Shown here piece after piece: positions 58,074 to 64,000 of a stretch of DNA of 64,000 nt. The notes under the pieces were generated by a model. The model had not been told where the DNA came from. It ran no database searches and saw only the letters and a list, made by a program, of their open reading frames with translations. Location of the stretch: NCBI RefSeq assembly GCF_004571025.1, contig NZ_SPQT01000023.1, positions 95,222-159,221 on the forward strand, read 5' to 3'. The stretch's first letter is position 1. Each line of letters begins with the position of its first letter. The DNA comes from Bradyrhizobium niftali (GTDB lineage Bacteria > Pseudomonadota > Alphaproteobacteria > Rhizobiales > Xanthobacteraceae). Position numbers and translations under genes: made by a program.

Positions 58074-58751
58074 TTACGCCGCCTGCTTGTGCATTGCGCC
58101 GGACGCCGACGCCGTGCCGCGAATGGCCTTGACCGAACGCTCGATCGCCGCCCACAGCCTTGCAATCTCCTGAGCCGCACGGCTCTCGGCCTGATACTCC
58201 CGCGCGCCTTCGCCGTGGCTGAGGGCCATCAACAAATCCGAACGATTGGTGATCTGGCCGCCCCACACCGGCGCACGGAATTTCGCCAGCGCTTCGCGGG
58301 CGATGGTGACGATCGGGCTTTCGGCTTCGTCGCGCTTGGCCGGCGCACCGTTGAGCACGACCGCATAGGGCTTGCGCGCGGCGCGGCACATCTGGATGGT
58401 CTCCTGCACCGCGTTGACGTCGAACACGCCGGGACGGGCGGGAATCACCACCATGGTGGCGTTCTTGATCGCGTCGTCGACGACGGCCGAGAGGTTCGGC
58501 GGCGTGTCGATCAACACCCATTCATAACCGTCGCGCTTGGCAGCGGAGACGATGCCGCTGACGGAGTTGACGGCGGACTTGATCGGCGGTTCGTTGGTGC
58601 CCCGCAGCTTGTGCCACAGCGTGAGCGACCCTTGCGGATCCGCGTCCACGAGCATGACCTGTTTGCTCGCCTTGATCTGCGCGGCGAGATGTGCGGCCAG
58701 GGTACTCTTGCCCGAGCCGCCTTTACGCGATGCAAAAACAATAACGTTCAT
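58074..58751 (-). CDS. ParA-family ATPase (orphan)
   Basis: 225 residues. Deviant Walker A KGGSGKST (K10, K15), Walker A' VLIDTPP, and LVDADPQGSL show a ParA/MinD/Soj-type ATPase. No ParB or parS site is adjacent, so this is an orphan ParA that could position chromosome-unrelated cargo such as chemoreceptors or polysaccharide machinery. GAAGGT precedes ATG. Confidence 0.88.
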   Translation of the reverse strand: MNVIVFASRKGGSGKSTLAAHLAAQIKASKQVMLVDADPQGSLTLWHKLRGTNEPPIKSAVNSVSGIVSAAKRDGYEWVLIDTPPNLSAVVDDAIKNATMVVIPARPGVFDVNAVQETIQMCRAARKPYAVVLNGAPAKRDEAESPIVTIAREALAKFRAPVWGGQITNRSDLLMALSHGEGAREYQAESRAAQEIARLWAAIERSVKAIRGTASASGAMHKQAA

Positions 58752-59164
58752 ACCTTCGGCCTCCAGATTGACCCCAGGCTCCGAAAATGAATCAGCGCGC
58801 TGATTCGGGAAAGAAAAATTTACCGGGAGTTGCTCTGCCGCCACGAAATAACAAGGCGTGTTGGCTTTTGAGTCACACTGCCGCGCGCGACAAGGACACG
58901 AACTGCAATGGAGCGCCTCCGCTGCGCGCAATCGTGCGTTTTCTGAGCAGCGGCGCGGGAAAAACCGGAATGCAACCTTGCCGCGCAAACCGTGGCGCGA
59001 CTCTTTTCGACCGCGCGTGGCGGTAATTGCCGCAAGCGGGCGCGCAAGGAGCGCGAACAAAAGGAGTCCGGTAGCTGTCGCGGAGCCGATGCCATCGCGC
59101 GCGAAGCCGCGCTTCGCATGCTCGCCGGGGCCCGGGTTTCAGGGAAGGAACGCGCTTGTCGCGC
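58752..59164. other. Intergenic stretch without recognised feature
   Basis: Gap of about 410 bases between parA and the secreted protein gene. ORFs here look like shadows; no hairpin with a T run, no repeat. Confidence 0.4.
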
Positions 59165-59515
59165 TCAGCCTTCGGATTTCTTCTTCTTGGTCGCCTTCGG
59201 CGCCGGCTTGGCGCTCTTCTTCGCGGTCTTGGGCGCGATGCGGGTCGGCTTGCCGGCGCGGGCTTCGCCCGGCTCGGGCCCCCGGCGGAAGAACACCTTG
59301 CACTGCGGCGAGAGCTGCGCCTTCTTCTGGATCATGCAGGCGGTGATGGCATCGACGTTCGGAACGAACTCGCCGCACAGCCGCATCGCATCCGGCGTGC
59401 AGGCCTGCTGCTCTTCCTGCGAGTAGGCGAAGCCGGCGCCGGGGTGGACCAGGACGGCCAGGGCAAGCCCCGACATGGCCGCAAGAACGGACTTCCTGAA
59501 GTGAAACGCCGGCAT
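59165..59515 (-). CDS. Secreted Cys-motif protein with Lys/Ala/Pro tail
   Basis: 116 residues. Signal peptide (FRKSVLAAMSGLALAVLVHPGAGFAYS), then four Cys spaced C-x8-C-x12-C-x11-C (ACTPDAMRLCGEF, ITACMIQKK, SPQCKVFF), which could form two disulfides, and a strongly basic tail (KTAKKSAKPAPKATKKKK). GGGGGGATC precedes ATG. Unknown function; the tail could bind nucleic acid, peptidoglycan or an anionic surface. Confidence 0.7.
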   Translation of the reverse strand: MPAFHFRKSVLAAMSGLALAVLVHPGAGFAYSQEEQQACTPDAMRLCGEFVPNVDAITACMIQKKAQLSPQCKVFFRRGPEPGEARAGKPTRIAPKTAKKSAKPAPKATKKKKSEG

Positions 59516-59641
59516 CGATCCCCCCACATGTCTGGTCGGGCGGAGTGTGGGTGAACCGCCGTTCGTTGGCAACGAGGGCGGGAGCGAAAGGTCGGAACGT
59601 GTGCGCTCTCGGCAACAGGGCGGGCCTTCTCCTCCGCTGTC

Positions 59642-59757
59642 GTCACCCGGCTTGTGCGCAATTGCGCACTGGAACGGGTGACCCGGTATTCCAGAGACGC
59701 CTGAGGTTCCTCGATAAGCCGCGGCGTACTGGATCCCCCGCCTGCGCGGAGGATGAC
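59642..59757. repeat. Palindromic repeat with GTGCGCAATTGCGCAC tip
   Basis: Hairpin GTCACCCGgctt...gaaCGGGTGAC with the 16-bp palindrome at 59654-59669 as its tip, then GCCGCGGCGTACTGG, then hairpin GATCCCCCGCctgcGCGGAGGATGAC. This is the 15470 family inverted. Confidence 0.85.
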
Positions 59758-59960
59758 AGCTGTGAGCGGGGAAGGACTCCGGCTAACCCTCTGGCGAGAC
59801 TGGCGAGATCGGTTTCCACCGCTGGCTCCGACGCCCTCAAAACAAAAACTGCGAAAACAACCCCATGCACAGTAGCCGGGGCCTTGATATCCCTCTTGAA
59901 ATCGCCTCTACGGATTTTACGAATCACTTTTGACACGTCGGGCAAAACAGGGGCATGATG
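59758..59960 (-). repeat. Possible dispersed repeat
   Basis: Non-coding; the minus-strand translation (VIRKIRRGDFKRDIKAP, HGVVFAVFVL) resembles spurious ORFs I remember from many Bradyrhizobium intergenic regions. Recall only. Confidence 0.3.
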
Positions 59961-60016
59961 GCATCATCGAGAGTGCGTGGGGTGGTCGGCTGATATCCCC
60001 GTGAGGAGAGGGGCGC

Positions 60017-60961
60017 ATGGCCACCGTGTTGATCGTCGCGCCGGTGTTTGCCCTGATCGCATCAGGCTATGCCGCGGTGCTGTTTCGCTTCGTCTCGGAG
60101 ACCGCGCACAAGGGCATCTCCGAATTCGCCTTCAGCATCGCGATCCCTGCCCTCTTGTTCCGCACCATCGTCGTGTCGGAATTCCCCGACGTCAGCCCCT
60201 ACCGGATGTGGGGCGCCTATTACGGCGCCCTCGCGCTCACCTGGATCGCGGCGCTGGCGCTGTCGGCGCTGCTGCGCGCGCGGCGCGAGGACCGCGAAGA
60301 CGGCGTCGTGTTCGCGATCGGCTCGGTCTACGGCAACATCGTGATGCTCGGCATTCCCCTGACGCTCTCGGCGCTGGGCAACGAGGCCGCGGGGCCGATG
60401 GCGCTGATCCTGTCGGTGAACACGCCGCTGCTCTGGCTCTGCGGCATCCTGCAGATGGAGCTTGTCAGCCGCAAGCAGACCGGCTCGCCTCTGGCGGTGA
60501 TCCGCCCCGTGCTCGCCGATCTCGCCCGCAATCCGCTGATGCTGGGAATCGGCTTCGGCGTCGTCTGGCGCTTCACCGGCCTCGGCCTCCATCCCGTCGT
60601 CGACAAGACCATCGAGCTGCTGGCGCAGGCGGGATCGCCGGCGGCGCTGATCGCGCTCGGCATCAACCTGTTCCGCTTCGAGGTGAAGGGCGAGAAGCTC
60701 AGCATCCTCGTGATGTGCGCGCTCAAGCTGCTGGCGATGCCGGCGGCAGCGTTCGTGCTGGCCAAGCTGCTGAACCTGCCGCCGGTCGCAGCCGGCGTGA
60801 TCGTGCTGTTCGCGGCGATGCCGACCGGCGCGAACGCGTACATCTTTGCGGTTCAGTACAAGCGGCTGGTGAACCCGGTGTCGGGCGCGGTGGCGCTGGG
60901 GACGTTGCTGGCTGCGGTGACGTTGCCGGTGATGGTGGTGATCGTGGCGGGGGTGAGGTAG
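60017..60961 (+). CDS. AEC (auxin efflux carrier) family transporter
   Basis: 314 residues, ten helices in two halves of five (residues 3-about 155 and 165-314); patches KGISEFAFSIAIPALLFRTI and MPTGANAYIFAVQYK. AEC proteins export malate, malonate or amino-acid derivatives in bacteria. GGAGAGGGGCGC before ATG. A related coding fragment lies 350 bases downstream at 61308. Confidence 0.88.
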   Translation: MATVLIVAPVFALIASGYAAVLFRFVSETAHKGISEFAFSIAIPALLFRTIVVSEFPDVSPYRMWGAYYGALALTWIAALALSALLRARREDREDGVVFAIGSVYGNIVMLGIPLTLSALGNEAAGPMALILSVNTPLLWLCGILQMELVSRKQTGSPLAVIRPVLADLARNPLMLGIGFGVVWRFTGLGLHPVVDKTIELLAQAGSPAALIALGINLFRFEVKGEKLSILVMCALKLLAMPAAAFVLAKLLNLPPVAAGVIVLFAAMPTGANAYIFAVQYKRLVNPVSGAVALGTLLAAVTLPVMVVIVAGVR

Positions 60962-60972
60962 GGCCGCGCCGC

Positions 60973-61143
60973 TCAGGCAGCCCAGTCCATAATCGCGTCG
61001 ATGAAAGTCCGAGCCTGACGGATCGCGTCCTGCCTCGTCGCGCAAACACCGACCGACACGGTTCGGCCCTTTCCGACCGTCCACTGCCAACCGGATAAAT
61101 AGCTGATTTCAACAATCGAAAAGCTGACGCCGCGATGTTCCAC
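60973..61143 (-). CDS. Small protein, 56 residues, unknown function
   Basis: Starts GTG at 61143, with GGAGG just upstream (GCGGAGGTCCTCC), and encodes EHRGVSFSIVEISYLSGWQW..., two short beta-strands followed by a helix (TRQDAIRQARTFIDAIMDWAA). The clear RBS and the beta-beta-alpha pattern support a real gene below the length limit of common callers. Its stop lies 11 bases from the AEC stop, tail to tail. No family recognised. Confidence 0.55.
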   Translation of the reverse strand: MEHRGVSFSIVEISYLSGWQWTVGKGRTVSVGVCATRQDAIRQARTFIDAIMDWAA

Positions 61144-61307
61144 GGAGGACCTCCGCTGACATGTTGCTGTGTCTAAGAGACTACTCTAAATGCCGAATTT
61201 GGTCCAGCCAAACGCAGCCAGCAGACATAATGTGGGCTGGCGCTCTCAGAAAGCGCAGAACAACCCCAACGAGATCAGGCATAGACGCTAACTTCGTTCA
61301 CTGACCG

Positions 61308-61375
61308 TCGTTGTGACGTGCGCGCTTAAACTGCTGGCGATGCCGGCGGCTGCGTTCGTGCTCGCAAAGCTATCG
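61308..61375 (+). pseudogene. Relic of a second AEC transporter
   Basis: In frame it reads VVTCALKLLAMPAAAFVLAKLS, nearly identical to the AEC gene just upstream (VMCALKLLAMPAAAFVLAKLL), with differences mainly at third codon positions. No start, no further homology on either side. Remnant of a paralogue cut away. Confidence 0.6.
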
Positions 61376-61461
61376 AAGGGTGCCCGGTCGTCGTTGAGCG
61401 ATCTCCGGCGATTGCGAATTTTTTGATTCACAGCTCCGCGCTCTTCTGATTCAATGCCGAC

Positions 61462-62214
61462 ATGGCCGACACCTCCATCGAGTGGACTGATGCGACTTGG
61501 AATCCGGTTGCCGGGTGCACCGTACTGAGTGCGGGTTGCACGAACTGTTACGCCATGCGCATGGCAGCTCGGTTAGACATGATGGGCCTCAAGAAGTACG
61601 AGGGGCTCACACGCAAAAGCGGTGGCAGAGCCGTCTGGACTGGCACAATTCGCCTCGATGAGAAGTCGCTCGATGTACCCCGAGCCTGGTCGAAGCCGCG
61701 AAGAGTGTTCGTGAACTCAATGTCGGACCTGTTTCATCCCGACGTCTCAACGGACTTCATTCGTCGCGTGTGGGAGGTAATGCAGGACACTCCTCGTCAT
61801 ACATATCAAATCTTGACGAAGCGCCCTGAGCACATGGCGAAAGTCCTCTCTGACCCTCAGTTCAGGGTTCTGCCCAACGTTTGGCTCGGCACGAGCGTCG
61901 AAGACGCAAGAGTTTTGGGACGCCTCGACTCTCTCAGAGCCGTGCCCGCAGCGATCCGTTTTGTCTCCCTTGAGCCGTTGATTGGCTCCGTTGCGGCAGC
62001 CGATCTGACTGGCGTCCACTGGGCCATCGTCGGAGGAGAGAGCGGGCCGCGTGCTCGCGAAATGAAACCGGAGTGGGTTGACGAAATCGAAGTCATGTGC
62101 CGGCGCTTTGGTACAGCCTTCTTTTTCAAACAGTGGGGAGGCAAAAACAAAAAGGCCGCCGGCCGATTGCTCCACGGACGCACCTACGACGCCATGCCGG
62201 CCTTGAGTATGTGA
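61462..62214 (+). CDS. Three-Cys-motif protein (phage Gp37/Gp68 family, DUF5131)
   Basis: 250 residues. The motif C19-x6-C26-x2-C29 (GCTVLSAGCTNCYAM) fits the Gp37/Gp68 family and could bind a metal or Fe-S cluster; the C-terminal half (RFVSLEPLIGSV, HWAIVGGESGPRAREMKPEWV) is the family core, resembling a radical-SAM-like barrel. Its 3' end overlaps the stop of the next gene by 31 bases on opposite strands. Function unknown; I infer it is part of a two-gene element with TcmP. Confidence 0.85.
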   Translation: MADTSIEWTDATWNPVAGCTVLSAGCTNCYAMRMAARLDMMGLKKYEGLTRKSGGRAVWTGTIRLDEKSLDVPRAWSKPRRVFVNSMSDLFHPDVSTDFIRRVWEVMQDTPRHTYQILTKRPEHMAKVLSDPQFRVLPNVWLGTSVEDARVLGRLDSLRAVPAAIRFVSLEPLIGSVAAADLTGVHWAIVGGESGPRAREMKPEWVDEIEVMCRRFGTAFFFKQWGGKNKKAAGRLLHGRTYDAMPALSM

Positions 62215-63065
62215 TTGGCGACGTCGCTCGCGAGGCGTATCGCGCGCGGATTCGAGATGCAAAAGAACAGCGAAAAGCGCTGAGGCCTCTCATTTGGCGG
62301 GAGCGGCAGCGGCTTTAAAACAGCTGCAAAGATTGTCTCGAGCCTGGATTTTGCATAGGCCTCCAGTCCAGCCACATTTGCTGTGCGCTGCCTTGGCTCT
62401 TCAATCAGACCGTCGAACAGATCCTCTCGCACCGTTTTCGGGTACAATTCCTCTTCCCACGCATCAGAGCCAAACATGCGCGTAAGCGCAGCGCGTTTGT
62501 GCTCGTCCACATCCGCCAGATCGCGAGTCGCCTGACGATACAAGCCTGACAACGGGAACAGAAACCAAACGTCGATTGCCTTCGTGGCCGCCACTTTTTC
62601 GAGGGTCGCCCACTCCAACTGCATCCCATAGGGATCGAGGAATAGAACCGCTCGAGTCGAACGCCAATTGTTCGTTGCGACCAACGATTTTAGAGCCTCG
62701 TTCGCGTCGTTCTTTATGACGACGATCCGTCGATTGGGATATTTGGCCTTCAGCTCTTCCAATGCGGCAAAATAGGAGGGCTTGTTTTCAACAAAGACAA
62801 TGAAGTCAAATGACGGCTTTACGTCGATAGCGATGCGAGCAGAACCTCGGCGACGCTCGACGCGCTCAGGTTCTCCAGCATCTAGCAGGCCTGCAGGACG
62901 GTGCTCGTGACGGACAGTTCGTGAACCTGTCCCGGCGAACGCATCAATGTACCAAAGTTCACCAAACTTCCCCCGGAGGGCTGTCGTAAAGAACCTCAAA
63001 TATTTCTCGACTATCGATAGCTTTAGTTCGGTGTGCTGGTCCCCAAATTCGTGGTCGACTGGCAT
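62184..63065 (-). CDS. tcmP: Three-Cys-motif partner protein TcmP
   Basis: 293 residues. N-terminus DHEFGDQHTELKLSIVEKYLRFFTTAL, then ELWYIDAFAGTGSR (an SAM-methyltransferase-like first motif), FDFIVFVENKPSYFAALEELKAKYPNRRIVVIKNDANEAL, and VLFLDPYGMQLEWATLEKVAA. TcmP is named for its steady occurrence beside three-Cys-motif proteins. ATG at 63065 is favoured by GAGGCAG; ATG 63107 is possible. Confidence 0.82.
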   Translation of the reverse strand: MPVDHEFGDQHTELKLSIVEKYLRFFTTALRGKFGELWYIDAFAGTGSRTVRHEHRPAGLLDAGEPERVERRRGSARIAIDVKPSFDFIVFVENKPSYFAALEELKAKYPNRRIVVIKNDANEALKSLVATNNWRSTRAVLFLDPYGMQLEWATLEKVAATKAIDVWFLFPLSGLYRQATRDLADVDEHKRAALTRMFGSDAWEEELYPKTVREDLFDGLIEEPRQRTANVAGLEAYAKSRLETIFAAVLKPLPLPPNERPQRFSLFFCISNPRAIRLASDVANHILKAGMAS

Positions 63066-63173
63066 CTGCCTCGCCCTCTCAACGACATCCCTACCACTTT
63101 CAACCACGAGTCGTTCTCTTGCCGCAATGCGTCCTTGGCGGCATAGCGCTTGGCATCCGCCGTGAGCATGCCT

Positions 63174-63437
63174 CTAATTGCTACTGGAGGACTTTCTCCC
63201 GACTCGCCCGCCGACTGAGACCGAGACGAGGAGCAGGCCGATGAGAACGAGAAAGACGCAGCCTCCCACTTCGAGGACGTACGAAAATGGCGTCTGGTCA
63301 TACGACAACAGCCACGGCTCACCTCTTCTCGGTTTGCTCCAAACCGTCCCCGTATCAAGCCAGAGCTGGAGCTCGGCGCCCGCACTGATTGCGACCACCA
63401 GTCCGATGATGCCTAAGAAGATCCTGTTCCAGAGCAT
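63174..63437 (-). CDS. Small two-helix membrane protein, 87 residues
   Basis: Helices at 5-25 and 55-77 (ILGIIGLVVAISAGAELQL-type and GGCVFLVLIGLLLVSVSVGG), short loop with WSKPRRGEPW. Located between TcmP and the integrase; function unknown. Start has weak RBS. Confidence 0.5.
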   Translation of the reverse strand: MLWNRIFLGIIGLVVAISAGAELQLWLDTGTVWSKPRRGEPWLLSYDQTPFSYVLEVGGCVFLVLIGLLLVSVSVGGRVGRKSSSSN

Positions 63438-63531
63438 AGCCCGCCATTGCAGAGCCTTCTTAAGCCTCTGTTAAACGGGACTGCTGGTCTGGCTACCACT
63501 CAGTGATGTCTGCTTAAATCATTGCCAGCGC

Positions 63532-63574
63532 TGGTACAGTTGGGTGGGCTCGAACCACCGACCCTGTTCCACAG
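63532..63574 (-). pseudogene. 3' fragment of a tRNA (probable att site)
   Basis: Minus strand ends GGTGG-TTCGAGC-CCACC plus CAACTGT, A, CCA, a perfect T arm and 3' acceptor half; the anticodon-loop region CTGTGGAA hints at tRNA-His(GTG). The 5' part of a tRNA, including the ACAGTTG strand that would pair with CAACTGT, is missing. Next to an integrase this is the usual att signature. Confidence 0.6.
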
Positions 63575-63724
63575 ACACGGCGACGGCGCCGCCGTTGCTA
63601 CGCCATTCCCGCCTTTCGCACGAAAATTGTTGTAATATCAATAAATAAGGTCGCCGCGCGCCGCCTTACCTGCGCTGTAATTGGCGCTATGGTGGTAGCT
63701 AAGTGGTAGCTACAGAGGCGATCA

Positions 63725-64000
63725 ATGGCCGTTTCGAGTATAACGATCCGCGCAGTGCAAGCGCTCAAGCCGGGCGAAACTATCTGGGACGCAGACCACC
63801 GTGAGGCGGTGCGGGGCTTTGGTGTACGGCGTCAACGCGACCAGGCGACCTATGTCCTCAAATATCGCGTGTTCGGTCGGCAGCGCTTCGTCACCATCGG
63901 TCCTCACGGTGCTCCCTGGACACCAGAGCTGGCACGCAAGGAGGCCAAGCGGCTTTTGGGCCTCGTTGCCAATGGCAAAGACCCGGCGGATGAGAAAGCC
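63725..64000 (+). CDS. Tyrosine-type site-specific integrase (5' part)
   Basis: The first 92 residues, then the window ends. N-terminal DUF4102-like domain: ITIRAVQALKPGETIWDADHREAVRGFGVRR, TYVLKYRVFGRQRFVTIGPHG, LARKEAKRLLGLVANGKDPADE. This is the arm-binding part of P4-type/phage integrases. GAGGCGATCA precedes ATG. It implies an integrated element to the right. Confidence 0.85.
   Translation, partial: MAVSSITIRAVQALKPGETIWDADHREAVRGFGVRRQRDQATYVLKYRVFGRQRFVTIGPHGAPWTPELARKEAKRLLGLVANGKDPADEKA

Noticed and set aside
63532..63615. Complete tRNA at the right end
   Set aside because: The 5' acceptor strand that should pair with CAACTGT is missing; only the 3' part is tRNA-like.

Overview
The window looks like a chromosomal segment of a Bradyrhizobium-type alphaproteobacterium (Nitrobacteraceae). 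The evidence is high GC, an alphaproteobacterial rpoD and rpoH, a DnaG primase whose zinc-ligand positions are substituted, a short Nitrobacter-type chlorite-dismutase-family protein, and many long palindromic intergenic repeats of the kind that fill Bradyrhizobium intergenic space. Species and strain cannot be read from the sequence.

Layout. 1-13 kb: a partial D-aminoacylase-type amidohydrolase, a long dispersed repeat, a 2H phosphodiesterase, a UPF0182 membrane protein, YbaK and CBS proteins, tRNA-Glu, an RluA/RluD pseudouridine synthase, rpoH, a secreted amidase and a membrane diguanylate cyclase. 13-24 kb: a 23-residue Lys/Ala peptide, a LysE exporter, a single-domain response regulator, an SDR, a lytic transglycosylase, an OmpA-like protein, a candidate sRNA, then rpoD and dnaG. 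24-46 kb: accessory metabolism (two transglutaminases, N-formylglutamate amidohydrolase, LVIVD-type secreted protein, an ArsR/SRPBCC operon with a leaderless-looking promoter, a hybrid histidine kinase, MarR, acyl-CoA synthetase, epoxide hydrolase, GatB/YqeY, carA, cupin, Dps, a methyltransferase). 46-57 kb: an unusual tRNA-like gene, an ArsR repressor divergent from an MFS pump with twin operators, carB, greA, lrp-trxB-lysR, a second candidate sRNA, and a DapA-family gene behind an operator and terminator leader. 57-61 kb: small membrane proteins, ParA, a Cys/Lys-rich secreted protein and an AEC transporter.

The right end (about 61.1-64 kb) differs from the rest: visibly less GC-rich, with a small gene of unknown function, a coding relic of a second AEC transporter, a tail-to-tail overlapping pair made of a three-Cys-motif (phage Gp37/Gp68, DUF5131) protein and its partner TcmP, a small membrane protein, the 3' fragment of a tRNA, and the start of a tyrosine integrase running off the window. 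This is the edge of an integrated element. The TcmP/three-Cys pair is the best candidate here for an undescribed system; the tRNA-like gene at 46404-46479 is the second.

Genes that act together: rpoD-dnaG (a macromolecular-synthesis pair), carA and carB (both subunits of carbamoyl-phosphate synthetase, about 4.3 kb apart), lrp/trxB/lysR, arsR-SRPBCC-SRPBCC, arsR/MFS, and marR with an NTF2-like and membrane gene. About eighteen palindromic repeats, many flanked by GTCAT/ATGAC arms, sit between genes. Three of them carry the same 16-bp palindrome at a hairpin tip.
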